The notes: generated from the letters alone by a model not told the origin. A stretch of 64,000 bases of DNA from Palsa-504 sp963756575 (GCA_963756575.1 CAVWOM010000013.1:248001-312000), one strand, 5' to 3'. Positions 34,275 through 43,958 are shown, numbered from the stretch's first letter. Numbers and translations: made by a program.

Positions 34275-35426
34275 ATGGGCACGGCAGTGATCGTCGAGGC
34301 GGCGCGGACCCCGGTCGGCAAGCGAAACGGCATGCTATCGGGCCTGCACGCGGCCGAGATCCTGGGCTGCGTGCAGACGGCCCTGATCGACCGGGCGGGC
34401 GTCGACCCGGCCGTGGTCGAGCAGGTGGCGGGCGGCTGCGTGACCCAGGCGGGCGAGCAGACCGGCAACGTCACCCGGACGGCCTGGCTGCACGCCGGGC
34501 TGCCGGAGGCGGCGGGCTGCCTGACGCTGGACGCCCAGTGCGGCTCGGCCCAGCAGGCGGCGCACGTGATAGCCGGGCTCATCGCGGCCGACGCGATCGG
34601 CGTCGGGATCGCGTGCGGGGTGGAGGCGATGAGCCGTACGCCGCTCGGGGCCGCGGTCCTCGGCGGCGAGAAGGGCACGCCCAAGCCTGCCTCCTGGTCC
34701 ATCGACCTGCCGAACCAGTACGTCGGCGCCGAGCGCATCGCCCAGCGGCGCGGGCTCACCCGGGCGGAGATCGACGCGTTCGGCCTCCGGTCTCAGACCC
34801 TAGCCCAGCGAGCCTGGGCGCAGGGGCGATTCGACCGGGAGGTCGTCGCGGTCAAGGCGCCGCTGGCGGACGGTTCCGGCTCGCGGGTGGTGGACCGGGA
34901 CGAGGGGCTGCGAGCCACCGACCTGGAGGCGCTGGCGCGGCTCAAGCCGGTGGTCGAGGGCGGCCTGCACACGGCGGGCACCTCGTCGCAGATCTCCGAC
35001 GGCGCGGCCGCGCTGCTGCTGGCCGACGCGGACCGGGCTTCTGAGCTCGGGTTGCGGCCGCGGGCCAAGATCCTGGCCCAGGCCCTGATCGGGGCCGAGA
35101 CCTACTACCACCTCGATGGCCCGGTCCAGGCGACGGCGCGGGTGCTGGCGCGCACCGGCATGACCATGGCCGACATCGACCTGTTCGAGGTCAACGAGGC
35201 GTTCGCCTCGATCGCGCTGTCCTGGATGCGGGTGCACGAGCCGGACGAGGACCGGGTCAACGTCAACGGCGGCGCGATCGCACTCGGCCACCCGGTCGGC
35301 AGCACCGGCGCCCGGCTGCTCACCACCGCGCTGCACGAACTCGAGCGGCGCGACGCCAGCACCGCGCTCATCACCATGTGCGCGGGCGGCGCGATGGCGA
35401 CCGCCACCATCATCGAGCGGGTGTAG
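34275..35426 (+). CDS. fadA5: FadA5, steroid side-chain 3-ketoacyl-CoA thiolase
   Basis: Thiolase of 383 residues starting MGTAVIVEAARTPVGKRNG, with nucleophile Cys in LDAQCGSAQQA, NEAFA, and the C-terminal NGGAIALGHPVGSTG and CAGGAMATATIIERV. The long match to FadA5 (Rv3546), including AGTSSQISDGAAA and YYHLDGPVQATARVL, makes the call firm. FadA5 releases acetyl- or propionyl-CoA from the steroid side chain. Divergent from cyp125; downstream lies the palindrome at 35445 before convergent ipdF. Confidence 0.92.
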   Translation: MGTAVIVEAARTPVGKRNGMLSGLHAAEILGCVQTALIDRAGVDPAVVEQVAGGCVTQAGEQTGNVTRTAWLHAGLPEAAGCLTLDAQCGSAQQAAHVIAGLIAADAIGVGIACGVEAMSRTPLGAAVLGGEKGTPKPASWSIDLPNQYVGAERIAQRRGLTRAEIDAFGLRSQTLAQRAWAQGRFDREVVAVKAPLADGSGSRVVDRDEGLRATDLEALARLKPVVEGGLHTAGTSSQISDGAAALLLADADRASELGLRPRAKILAQALIGAETYYHLDGPVQATARVLARTGMTMADIDLFEVNEAFASIALSWMRVHEPDEDRVNVNGGAIALGHPVGSTGARLLTTALHELERRDASTALITMCAGGAMATATIIERV

Positions 35427-35444
35427 CAAGGCCGATCGGACGCA

Positions 35445-35494
35445 ATGAAACCCCGGTTCGAGTGCGTTCGAACGCGCTGAAACTGGGGTTTCAT
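35445..35494. repeat. ~50-bp palindrome, copy 3 (convergent terminator-like)
   Basis: ATGAAACCCCGGTT...AACTGGGGTTTCAT: nearly fully symmetric with the inner GCGTTCGAACGC palindrome, the same architecture as the copies at 18798 and 25634. It lies between the convergent fadA5 and ipdF stops. Confidence 0.85.
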
Positions 35495-35522
35495 GTCGCG
35501 AGAGGGCAGGTGCGCGCGGCGG

Positions 35523-36287
35523 TCACGGGTGCTGGCTGCTCACCGAGACGACTTCGCCGGTCAGGTAGCTGGCGTAGTCGCTGGCCAGGAAGACCATGAC
35601 GTTGGCTACTTCCCAGGGCTCGGCGGCGCGGCCGAAGGGCTCGCGGGCGGTCAGCTCCGCCAGCAGGTCCTCGCTGGTCACCTTGGCCAGGAAGGGGTGG
35701 ATGGCCAGGCTGGGCGCCACCGCGTTGACCCGGATGCCGTGGGCGGCGACGTCCAGGGCGGCGCACCGGGTCAGGGCCATCACGCCGGCCTTGGCCGCCG
35801 CGTAGTGGGCCTGGCCGGGCTGGGCCCGCCAGCCGAGGACCGAGGCGTTGTTGACCACCGCTCCCCCGCCGCCCTGGGCCAGCAGCTGGCGCAGCGCGGC
35901 CCGGGTGCAGCGGAAGGTGCCGTTGAGGGTGACGTCGAGGACCTTCAGCCACTGCTCGTCGGTCATCTGGTGGATCGGGCTGGTGCCGCCGAGCCCGGCG
36001 TTGTTGATCATCACGTCGATCCGGCCGTAGTGCCGCACGGCGCCGTCGATCAGCGCCTGGACCTGCGCCTCGTCGGTGACGTCGCAGGGTAGGGCGGCGA
36101 CGGCGGCGTCACCGTGGGCCTGGGCCAGCTCGTCGCGGGTGGCGGCCAGCCGGCGCTCGTGCTGGTCGCTGATCATGACCCGGGCGCCCTCCTCCAGGCA
36201 GCGCCGGGCGGCGGCGGAGCCGATGCCGGTGCCGGCCGCGGCGGTGATCACGACGACCTTGCCTTCGAGCAGGCTGTGGCCGTTCAC
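35523..36287 (-). CDS. ipdF: IpdF, 5-hydroxy HIP-CoA-pathway short-chain dehydrogenase
   Basis: SDR of 254 residues, start GTG 36287 inside the fadE30 stop (GTGA). VVVITAAAGTGIGSAAA (cofactor motif with the unusual AAAGTG), NNAGLGGTSP, the catalytic YAAAK and ASVLGWRAQPGQAHYAAAK match IpdF (Rv3559c) essentially end to end, down to the SSQHP C-terminus. IpdF is known to oxidise the 5-hydroxyl of the HIC-CoA intermediate in C/D-ring breakdown. Confidence 0.92.
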   Translation of the reverse strand: MNGHSLLEGKVVVITAAAGTGIGSAAARRCLEEGARVMISDQHERRLAATRDELAQAHGDAAVAALPCDVTDEAQVQALIDGAVRHYGRIDVMINNAGLGGTSPIHQMTDEQWLKVLDVTLNGTFRCTRAALRQLLAQGGGGAVVNNASVLGWRAQPGQAHYAAAKAGVMALTRCAALDVAAHGIRVNAVAPSLAIHPFLAKVTSEDLLAELTAREPFGRAAEPWEVANVMVFLASDYASYLTGEVVSVSSQHP

Positions 36288-37429
36288 CGGGGCAGGCCCA
36301 GAGCGCGGGTGGCGATGATGTCGTGCTGGATCTCGTCCGAGCCGCCGTAGATCGTGTCGGCCCGGCTGAACAGGAAGAGCCGCTGCCAGCGGTCGAACTC
36401 GGCCGTCCCGGCGGCCGCGCCCGCGAGGCCCGTCACCGTCATGGCCAGCTCGCCCAGGTCCCGGTGCCAGCGGGACCACAGCACCTTCAGCACCGAGGCG
36501 CGGGATTCGTCGTTCCCGGCCAGGGTGTCGAGCGCGTAGGCGCGGATGACCTGCAGGCCCGTCCAGGCCCGGGCGAGCCGGTCGCGGATCACCGGGTCGC
36601 GGGCCGCCCCGGTCCGCCGGGCCAGCTGGGCCAGGTCGGTGAGCTCACTTTGGAAGCCGACTTGCTGGCCGAGCATGGCCGCGCCGCGCTCGATGGCCAG
36701 CGTGGCCCGGGCGATCCGCCAGCCGTCGCCGGGCGCGCCGACCACGTTCGTCACGGCCGTCCTGGCTTCGTCGAAGAAGACCTCGTTGAACTCCGCCGTG
36801 CCGGTGAGCTGCTTGATCGGGCGGACGGTGACGCCCGGCTGGTTCATCGGGACCAGCAGGTAGGACAGGCCGGCGGCGCGGCGGGAGCCGGGCTCGGTCC
36901 GGGCCAGCACGAAGCACCAGTCGGACAGGTGCGCCAGGGAGGTCCAGATCTTGTGCCCGGTGATCACCCATTCTCTTCCGTCCCGGGTGGCCCGGGTGGC
37001 CACGCCGGCCAGGTCCGAGCCGGCGCCGGGTTCGGAGTAGCCCTGGCACCACAGCTCGGTGACTTTTCTGATCGGGGGGAGGAAGCGCTTTTTCTGCTCG
37101 GGCGTGCCGAACGCGATCAGGGTGGGGCCGAGGAGTTCCTCGCCGACGATCGAGATCCGGGCCGGCGCGGCGGCGCGGGCGTACTCCTCGTAGAAGATGA
37201 CCTGCTGTTCTAGGGTGACGGCGCGGCCGCCGTGCTCGGCGGGCCAGCCCAGGCAGGTCCAGCCCGCGGCGGCCAGGTGGCGGTTCCAGGCCAGCCGTCC
37301 GTCCGGGAGCTCGTGCTCCCGGCCGGGACCGCCCGCGCCCCGCAGGCCGGCGAACTCGCCGGTCAGGTTGGCTTCCAGCCAGTCGCGGACGCTCTGGCGG
37401 AACGCCTCGTCCGCCGCGGTGAAGCGCAC
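36284..37429 (-). CDS. fadE30: FadE30, HIP-CoA acyl-CoA dehydrogenase
   Basis: Acyl-CoA dehydrogenase of 381 residues, start GTG 37429 after AGGAGGAGG; a longer frame to 37480 would overlap the operator. GGPGREHELPDGRLAWNRHL, WCQGYSEPGAGSDLAGVATRA, FFDEARTAVTNVVGAPGDGW and RADTIYGGSDEIQ match FadE30 (Rv3560c). FadE30 acts on HIP-CoA in C/D-ring breakdown after FadD3. It starts a two-gene operon with ipdF and is divergent from fadD3 across the KstR2-type box. Confidence 0.9.
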   Translation of the reverse strand: MRFTAADEAFRQSVRDWLEANLTGEFAGLRGAGGPGREHELPDGRLAWNRHLAAAGWTCLGWPAEHGGRAVTLEQQVIFYEEYARAAAPARISIVGEELLGPTLIAFGTPEQKKRFLPPIRKVTELWCQGYSEPGAGSDLAGVATRATRDGREWVITGHKIWTSLAHLSDWCFVLARTEPGSRRAAGLSYLLVPMNQPGVTVRPIKQLTGTAEFNEVFFDEARTAVTNVVGAPGDGWRIARATLAIERGAAMLGQQVGFQSELTDLAQLARRTGAARDPVIRDRLARAWTGLQVIRAYALDTLAGNDESRASVLKVLWSRWHRDLGELAMTVTGLAGAAAGTAEFDRWQRLFLFSRADTIYGGSDEIQHDIIATRALGLPR

Positions 37430-37471
37430 CTGGGCCTCCTCCTGGTCGCCCCTCGTGCGTAGGCTAAACCT

Positions 37472-37485
37472 ACCAAGCACTTGCT
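37472..37485. promoter_or_regulatory. KstR2 operator between fadE30 and fadD3
   Basis: ACCAAGCACTTGCT is a perfect match to the KstR2 consensus ANCAAGNNCTTGNT. It lies 43 bp from the fadE30 start and 15 bp from the fadD3 start, the classic KstR2 arrangement. Confidence 0.85.
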
Positions 37486-37499
37486 TGCTAGGAGGGGCC

Positions 37500-39032
37500 T
37501 TGGAGCTGACGATCCCGGCGCTGACGATCCCGGCGGCGGTGGCGCGGGCGGCGAGGGAGTTCGGGGACGCGGAGGCGCTGGCGGTACCCGGGGTGCTCCG
37601 GCTCAGTTACGCCGAGCTCGAGGAGCGGGTGACCGCGGTCGCGGGCGCGCTGATGGAGTCGGGCATCGAGGCCGGGGATCGGGTGGCGCTGTGGGCGCCG
37701 AACGGGGCGGAGTGGCTGCTGGCCGCGCTGGGCGCGCTGAGCGCGGGGGCGGTGCTCGTGCCGGTGAGCACGCGGTTCACCGGGCCCGAGGCGCTCGACG
37801 TGATCAGCCGCAGCGGGGCGCGGGCGCTGTTCGTGGCGGGTGATTTCCTGGGCGCGGACCGGCTGGGCGCCCTGATGTCCGCGGCGGGGGCCCCGGACGC
37901 GGAGGGCGATCTCGAGCGGCTCGCGCTCGTCGTCCGGGTGCCGGAGGAGTGGGACCGGTTCGGTCAGGCCGGCTCGCTGACGCTGGCGCGCCGGCGCGCG
38001 GGGGCGGTCCAGCCGGGAGACGTCAGCGACATCATGTTCACCTCGGGCACGACCGGGCGGAGCAAGGGCGCGATGACGTCGCACGCGCGGTCACTGGCGG
38101 TCGCGCACGCCTGGGCGGAACGGGGGAACCTCACGCAGCGGGACCGGTACTTGGTGGTCAACCCGTTCTTTCATACTTTTGGTTTTAAGGCCGGGATCCT
38201 GGCGTGCCTGGTCAGCGGGGCGGCGCTGGTGCCGCAGCCGGTCTTCGACGCCGGCGAGGCCATGCGGCTGGTGGCGGCCGAGCGGATCACCGTGCTGCCG
38301 GGGGCGCCGACGATCTACCAGATGATCCTGGACCACCCCGCGCGGGGCTCGTTCGACCTGTCCAGCCTGCGGCTCGCCGTGACCGGGGCGGCGGACGTGC
38401 CGGTGGCGCTGGTCGAGCGGATGCGGTGCGAGCTGACCTTCTCCACCGTGCTCACCGCCTACGGGCTGACCGAGGCGGTGGTGGCGACGATGTGCCGTCC
38501 GGGTGACCCGCCCGCGGTGGTCTCCGGTACGTCGGGGCGGCCGGCGGCCGGGTTCGAGGTGCGGATCGGGCCGTCGGAGGAGATCTTGCTGCGCGGCCCG
38601 AACATGATGCTCGGCTACCTGGACGACCCGGCGGCGACCGCGGCGGCTATCGACGCGCAGGGCTGGCTGCACACCGGGGACGCGGGGCGGCTGGACGAGG
38701 CGGGCAACCTCACCATCACCGGCCGGCTCAAGGACATGTACATCTGCGGCGGGTTCAACGTCTACCCGGCCGAGGTGGAACAGGTGCTGGCCCGGCTGGA
38801 GGGGGTAGCGGACGCGGCCGTGGTGGGGATGGCCGACCCGCGGCTGGGCGAGGTGGGGCGGGCGTTCCTGGTGTTGCGGCCCGGATATGTGCTGGCGGCG
38901 GAGGACGTGCTCGCCTTCTGCCGGGAACGGCTGGCCAACTACAAGGTGCCCCGGCGGGTGGAGTTCCGCGGTGAGCTGCCGCGTAATCCGTCGGGCAAGG
39001 TGCTGAAACGGGTACTGAAGGAGGAGCCCTGA
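37500..39032 (+). CDS. fadD3: FadD3, HIP-CoA ligase
   Basis: AMP-forming ligase of about 510 residues. The start is TTG 37500, directly after AGGAGGGG, since an upstream frame runs into the operator. MFTSGTTGRSKGAMTSHARS (P-loop), YGLTEAVVATMC and FNVYPAEVEQVLARLEGV are clear; the C-terminal Lys is in NPSGKVLKRVLKEEP. It is paired with fadE30-ipdF over a KstR2 box, as in mycobacteria where FadD3 commits HIP to C/D-ring breakdown. The next gene overlaps its stop (TGATG). Confidence 0.9.
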   Translation: MELTIPALTIPAAVARAAREFGDAEALAVPGVLRLSYAELEERVTAVAGALMESGIEAGDRVALWAPNGAEWLLAALGALSAGAVLVPVSTRFTGPEALDVISRSGARALFVAGDFLGADRLGALMSAAGAPDAEGDLERLALVVRVPEEWDRFGQAGSLTLARRRAGAVQPGDVSDIMFTSGTTGRSKGAMTSHARSLAVAHAWAERGNLTQRDRYLVVNPFFHTFGFKAGILACLVSGAALVPQPVFDAGEAMRLVAAERITVLPGAPTIYQMILDHPARGSFDLSSLRLAVTGAADVPVALVERMRCELTFSTVLTAYGLTEAVVATMCRPGDPPAVVSGTSGRPAAGFEVRIGPSEEILLRGPNMMLGYLDDPAATAAAIDAQGWLHTGDAGRLDEAGNLTITGRLKDMYICGGFNVYPAEVEQVLARLEGVADAAVVGMADPRLGEVGRAFLVLRPGYVLAAEDVLAFCRERLANYKVPRRVEFRGELPRNPSGKVLKRVLKEEP

Positions 39033-39866
39033 TGGCGGACGAGGTTCAGCTACGAGGTGCGCGGCCGGATCGCGCTGATCACGCTGAACCGGCCGGATTA
39101 CGCCAACGCGCAGAACTCGGCCATGACCTACGCGCTGGACGCGGCCTTCGCCCGGGCGGTGAACGACGACGAGGTCGCGGTGCTGGTGCTGGCCGGGGCG
39201 GGTAAGCACTTCTGCGCCGGGCACGATATCGGCACCCCGGAGCGCGACGCGGACCAGTCCTTCGACCGCGAGGCCGTGCTGTGGTGGGACCACGTGGGCA
39301 AGGCGGGCGCCGACGCGCGCTACGCCCGGGAGATGGAGGTCTACCTGGGCATGTGCCGGCGCTGGCGGGAGATCCCCAAGCCGGCCATCGCGATGGTGCA
39401 CGGCGCCTGCATCGCCGGCGGCCTGATGCTGGCCTGGGTGTGCGACCTGATCGTGGCGGCTGACGACGCGTTCTTCGCCGACCCGGTGGTGAAGATGGGC
39501 ATCCCGGGCGTGGAGTACTTCGCCCACCCGTGGGTGCTCGGGCCGCGCTTCGCCAAGGAGGTCCTGTTCACCGGGGGCCGGTTCAGCGCCGAGCGGGCCT
39601 GGCAGGTGGGCATGGTAAACCAGGTGGTGCCGCGCGCTTCGCTGGAATCGGTGACGTTCGCGCTGGCGGAGAAGGTGGCGGAGATGCCGCGGTTCGGGCT
39701 GGCGCTGGCCAAGCGGGCGGTCAACCAGTGCGAGGACCTGATGGGGCTGCGGCCGGGGATGGACTCGGTGTTCGGCCTGCACCACCTGGCGCACGCGCAC
39801 AACGCGGAGGTGTCCGGGCACTCGCTGGGCGGGCTCGACGCCCGGGGCATGAAAGCCTCCGGCTAG
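39032..39866 (+). CDS. Enoyl-CoA hydratase/isomerase-family protein (apparent frameshift)
   Basis: Crotonase. ATG 39032 overlaps the fadD3 stop, but its frame (MADEV) must shift near 39047, where one extra base would join it to SYEVRGRIALITLNRPDYAN; from GTG 39057 the frame is clean to TAG 39864-39866. With the shift repaired the protein is about 277 residues. Motifs: CAGHDIGTPERDAD, AMVHGACIAGGLMLAWVCD and KMGIPGVEYFAHPWVLGPRF, the last characteristic of a subgroup found with sterol or long-chain FadD genes. Without repair, a truncated product from 39057 is possible. Operon with fadD3 suggests HIP degradation. Its stop shares CTAG with the convergent SARP gene. Confidence 0.72.
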
Positions 39867-42800
39867 AGGTACCGCCGGGTGCGGGCCTGGGTCAGGGCGG
39901 CGGTCAGGTGGTCGCGGGCCGGGGCGTGGTGGCCGGCGTCCCAGGCGGCGAGGGCGGCGGCGATCACGTCCGCGACGTCGGCCGGGAGCGGCGGGGCGTA
40001 GCGGGGAAGGTTGCGGGCGGCGTCGATGGCCGCGGCGACGTCGCCGGCGTCCAGGTGGGCGGCGACGAGCGGCCACTGGTGGACCAGGCCGTGGTAGGTC
40101 CACGGGTACTGGGCCTCGGTCATCACCGCCGGGATCTCGCCCGACAACTTGATCACGTCGTCGAGGCGCCCGTCCTGCCAGGCCAGCCAGGCCTGGCAGG
40201 ACATGATGCCGGCGAAGTAGTCGGCCGGGGCCATGCCCTGCGCCCCGGCCAGGATCCGGGGCAGCAGGGCGCGGATCCGGTCGGCGTCGTGGCGGCGCAG
40301 CGCGTTCAGCGCCAGGCCGAGCAGGCTCTTCCCGTGCAGCGAGCTCTCGCCGATGCGTTCGGCCATGGCCAGGGCCCGCTCCAGGTACTCCTCCGCCTCG
40401 GCGAAGTCGCCGAGCAGCCACAGGAACTGGCCGACGAAGTACAGGGCGTAGCCGGCGTCCTTCTCCTCCGACTGCGTGGCCGCGGCCAGTCCCCGGTGCA
40501 TGTCGGCCAGGTCGGCCCGGTCCGCCTGGTACCGGTTCCGCATCACCCGGGCCATGACGAGATGCAGGTAGAAGCTGTACGTGGTGGCCGGGGTGCCGAC
40601 GTCCTCGAGGACCGGGCGGACCACCGCCAGCGTGGCCAGGGCCAGCTCCGGCTGGTACTGGTTGATGTACTGGCAGACCCGGCCGTCCACCATCAGCTCC
40701 AGCCACTCCCGGGAGGTGGCCGTGTCCAGCTCGTCCGGGTACCCGCCGAGCAGGGGCTCGGCGGCGTCGAAGGCGGCCCAGGCCTGCACGTGCCGGCCAT
40801 CGGATTCCTCCAGGCGCCCCAGCCGGATCAGCAGATGCGCCCGGCGCCGCCTGCTCGCTATCGAGTCATCGCCGGAGGCCAGCCGCAGGGCCTCGGTGAA
40901 CGCATCCCTGGCCGCGCCGCGCCGCCCGGTGCGCCAGAGCACGTTGGCCAGCTTGGCCAGCAGGTCCGCCGCGACGTTGCCCGCTTCGGGCGACCCGTCC
41001 GAGGCGGGGCCGCGGGCGAGGGCCAGGGCGGCGCGGAAAGAGGCGAGCGCCTCGTCGTTGGCGAAGGCGTCGGTGGCGTGGTCGCCCGCCTGCTCGTAGT
41101 ACCGCAGGGCGCGCGCCGTCTCGCCGGCGGCGGCGAAGTGCCGGCCGAGCACGGCGGCGACCTCTTCGGTCCGTTCCCCGGCCGCCGCTTCCAGGGCCCA
41201 GGCGGCCCGGCCGTGCAGCAGGCGGCGCTCGGCGCCGAGCAGGCTGTTGTAGACGGCGTCCCGGATGAGGGCGTGCCGGAAGCGGTAGATGGGCTCGGGT
41301 TTCGCGGTTATCTGGCGGAGCAGGTCACGCTCGCATAGTTCGGCCAGGGCCGTCTCGAGGCACGGGGAGCAGACCGCGTCGAGCAGCGACAGCGCGAACT
41401 CGGTGCCGAGCACGGACGCGGGCCGGACGGCGTCCCTGGCCGCCGGGCTGAGCCGGTCCACCCGGGCCCGGACCAGGCGCTCCAGCGCCTGCGGGACCTG
41501 CAGGCCCGCGGTCTGGCTCAGCCGCCAGCCGCCGTCGGCGCGGACCAGGGCCCGGGTTTCCAGCAGCGAGGCCAGCCGTTCCTCCAGGAACAGCGGGTTG
41601 CCGTCGGCGCTGGCCCGCACGGCGTCGAGGACCTCCCGGCTGGCGCCCGCGCCGATGAGGGACCGGGCCAGTTCCTCCTCGGCCGCCTCGGGCAGCGGCT
41701 TCAGGTCCACCCGGAGCGCCAGTCCCTCCAGCGGGGTCCGGCTGGTGGCCAGGATCAGCAGGCGGCGGCCCGCGGCCAGCCCGGCCAGGTCGAGGGTCAG
41801 GCGCAGCGAGGTCGGGTCGGCCCAGTGCAGGTCCTCCAGGACGAGCACCACCGGAGCGGTGGCGACCAGGCGGGACACCACCGTGCGCCAGGCCGCGAAG
41901 GTGGCCCGCTGGAGCTCCCCGGGGCTCATCCGGCCGAGCGCCGCCCCGGCGACGAGGCCCATCATCCGTTCCAGCAGCGGCAGCACGTCGCGTCCGCCGG
42001 CCGCGGCAAGGACGCGTTCCAGGGCGGGACGGATGACCCGTTCGGGCTGATCGGGGGTGACCTTGGCCCAGTTGGCCAGCAGCTGCTGGTACAGGCTGTA
42101 CGGGGTGGACGAGGCGTAGGAGGCGCAGCGTCCCTCCAGCCACACGGTCCCGGCCGGGGCGCGGCGGCGGCACTCCTGCACTAGGCGGGTCTTGCCGAGC
42201 CCGGGCTCGCCGGTCACCAGCACGACCGAGCCGCGGCCGCGCACCGCCTCGCGCAGGGCGCCGCCGAGCGCGGCCAGCTCGGGTGACCGGCCCACCAGCG
42301 GGCCGCGCCGGGCCCGGGGGCGCGGCCCGGCCGCCCCGGGGCGGGGCGCGCCCAGGTAGGTCGCGGTCAGCGGGGCCGGTCCCGGGCGGCCGAGGGTCAC
42401 GGGTTCGCCCCAGGTGAACTGGGGCGCGACGGCGGTCCTGGTCACCGGGCCGATCAGGGCCGTGCCGGGGAGGGCCAGCGCCTGCAGCGCGGCGGCCAGG
42501 CTAACCACCTCGCCGACGGCGCCGTACTCGACCCGGCCGCCGCCGCCGATGGGGCCGAGCACGGCCGGCCCGGTCTCCACCCCGATCCGCAGGGCCGCCT
42601 CCGCTGTCGCGACCTCGGGCAGGGCAACCTCGGGCAGGGCGACCTCGGGCAGGACCACCTCGGACAGGGCCACCTCGGGCAAGGCGACCTCGGACAGGGC
42701 CACCTCGGACAGGGCCACCTCGGACAGGGCGCGGAAGGCGGCCCTGACCGCCCGCTCCGGGTCGTCCTCGTGCGCCTCGGGCGCGCCGAACACGGCCTGC

Positions 42801-43846
42801 ACCCCGTGTCCCGATACCGCGGTGACCGTCCCGCCGAACGCCTCGGCCGCGGCGATCACCGCGGCCACGCCGCGGCCAACCGCGTCCCGCAGGCGCTCGG
42901 GGTCGAGCTCGCCGGGCGGGACCACCTCGGCCGCCAGCACGCTCACGGTCCGCAGCTCTTCGCGCGGGGCTGCGAACGGATCCGCGGCCCTGGCTGCGGC
43001 TCCGGCTCCGGCCCGGGCTCCGGCCCGGGCTCCGGCTCCGGCCCGGGCTCCGGCTCCGGCCCGGGAGGACGCGGCCCGGGACGGCACGGCCTCGAAGGCG
43101 GCGGTGGCGTAGACCTCCTCCAGCCACGGGGATACCCCGACGCCGAGCTCGCCGAGGGCGGCCCGGCAGCGCTCGTAGGCACGCACCGCCAGGTCCCGGT
43201 GCCCGGCCGCGAAGTACGCCCGGACCAGGGCGCCGGCCGCCTCCTCGGCGGCCGGGTCGTGCTCGAAGCAGGCTTCCCAGGCGGCCAGCACCGCCTCCGG
43301 GCGGGCCTGGCCCGCGCCCCGGGACCGGTCCCGGGCCAGGGCCAGCCGCGCCTCCTGGCGCAGCGATTCGAGCCGTTCCCGCGGGCGCAGCGCCCAATCG
43401 GCGTACGGCTCGTCGGCGAGCAGCTCGCCGTCGCCGGCCAGGGCCGCGGTAAGCCGGGCGTCGCGGTCTTGCCCGGGCTCCAGCGCGAGCGCGGCGCGCA
43501 GGGCCCGTTCGGTCTCCTCGGCGTCGACCTCGGCGTCCGGCGCGGCCCAGATGTGCGTCAGGTCGGCCGTGAGCAGGCCGTCCGCGGCCGGGCCGAGGGG
43601 CGCGAGGGCCGCCCGGGCCATCGACAGGGCCTTCGATACCGAACGGGCAGCCGTTCTCGGATCCTGACCGGGAAACAGCTCGTCGCAGGCGAGGTCGCGG
43701 CTGATCCGGCGGCTAGGGCTGACCAGCACGAGCTGGCAGAGCCGGCGGGCGGTCGGCCGCGGCCACGGGCCGGCTTCACACCCGCCGGAGGTCACCGAGA
43801 ACGGGCCGAGCAGCCTGACCCGGACCTGCGACTTTTCCGCGGACAC
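39863..43846 (-). CDS. SARP/cyclase/AAA-ATPase regulator
   Basis: Large regulator of about 1,327 residues, start GTG 43846. Order: winged helix of the OmpR/SARP type (VRVRLLGPFSVTS), bacterial transcriptional activation domain (about 90-250), a short Gly/Ala/Arg-repeat linker, a class III cyclase-like domain (about 300-500: AVSGHGVQAVFGAPEAHEDD, GPIGGGGRVEYGAVGEVV), an AAA/STAND ATPase with P-loop GEPGLGKTR and Walker B LVLEDLHWAD, and TPR-like helices to the end. The cyclase-like part carries a run of 'ALSEVA/ALPEVA' repeats and seems to lack usual metal-binding acids, so catalysis is doubtful. AfsR-like control of secondary metabolism is typical; its target here is unknown. It faces a small-protein gene at 43959. 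Confidence 0.8.
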   Translation of the reverse strand: MSAEKSQVRVRLLGPFSVTSGGCEAGPWPRPTARRLCQLVLVSPSRRISRDLACDELFPGQDPRTAARSVSKALSMARAALAPLGPAADGLLTADLTHIWAAPDAEVDAEETERALRAALALEPGQDRDARLTAALAGDGELLADEPYADWALRPRERLESLRQEARLALARDRSRGAGQARPEAVLAAWEACFEHDPAAEEAAGALVRAYFAAGHRDLAVRAYERCRAALGELGVGVSPWLEEVYATAAFEAVPSRAASSRAGAGARAGAGARAGARAGAGAAARAADPFAAPREELRTVSVLAAEVVPPGELDPERLRDAVGRGVAAVIAAAEAFGGTVTAVSGHGVQAVFGAPEAHEDDPERAVRAAFRALSEVALSEVALSEVALPEVALSEVVLPEVALPEVALPEVATAEAALRIGVETGPAVLGPIGGGGRVEYGAVGEVVSLAAALQALALPGTALIGPVTRTAVAPQFTWGEPVTLGRPGPAPLTATYLGAPRPGAAGPRPRARRGPLVGRSPELAALGGALREAVRGRGSVVLVTGEPGLGKTRLVQECRRRAPAGTVWLEGRCASYASSTPYSLYQQLLANWAKVTPDQPERVIRPALERVLAAAGGRDVLPLLERMMGLVAGAALGRMSPGELQRATFAAWRTVVSRLVATAPVVLVLEDLHWADPTSLRLTLDLAGLAAGRRLLILATSRTPLEGLALRVDLKPLPEAAEEELARSLIGAGASREVLDAVRASADGNPLFLEERLASLLETRALVRADGGWRLSQTAGLQVPQALERLVRARVDRLSPAARDAVRPASVLGTEFALSLLDAVCSPCLETALAELCERDLLRQITAKPEPIYRFRHALIRDAVYNSLLGAERRLLHGRAAWALEAAAGERTEEVAAVLGRHFAAAGETARALRYYEQAGDHATDAFANDEALASFRAALALARGPASDGSPEAGNVAADLLAKLANVLWRTGRRGAARDAFTEALRLASGDDSIASRRRRAHLLIRLGRLEESDGRHVQAWAAFDAAEPLLGGYPDELDTATSREWLELMVDGRVCQYINQYQPELALATLAVVRPVLEDVGTPATTYSFYLHLVMARVMRNRYQADRADLADMHRGLAAATQSEEKDAGYALYFVGQFLWLLGDFAEAEEYLERALAMAERIGESSLHGKSLLGLALNALRRHDADRIRALLPRILAGAQGMAPADYFAGIMSCQAWLAWQDGRLDDVIKLSGEIPAVMTEAQYPWTYHGLVHQWPLVAAHLDAGDVAAAIDAARNLPRYAPPLPADVADVIAAALAAWDAGHHAPARDHLTAALTQARTRRYL
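42597..42735. repeat. Coding tandem repeat in the cyclase-like domain
   Basis: About eight copies of a 15-bp unit close to ACCTCGGGCAGGGCG within the SARP gene, encoding repeated 'ALSEV/ALPEV' pentapeptides. Confidence 0.8.
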
Positions 43847-43958
43847 GGACCCATTGTCGCGTAGATCCGGCCGTCCCGCTCGTCTCGCGCCGCGCGGGAA
43901 CACCGCGGGAACAGCGGCTTCCTAACGTTCAGGTCAGGACCACGAAAGGGGTCATGAC

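Noticed and set aside
42597..43075. Direct repeats that could suggest a CRISPR array
   Set aside because: They are in frame, encode simple peptide repeats in the SARP gene, and have no unique spacers.
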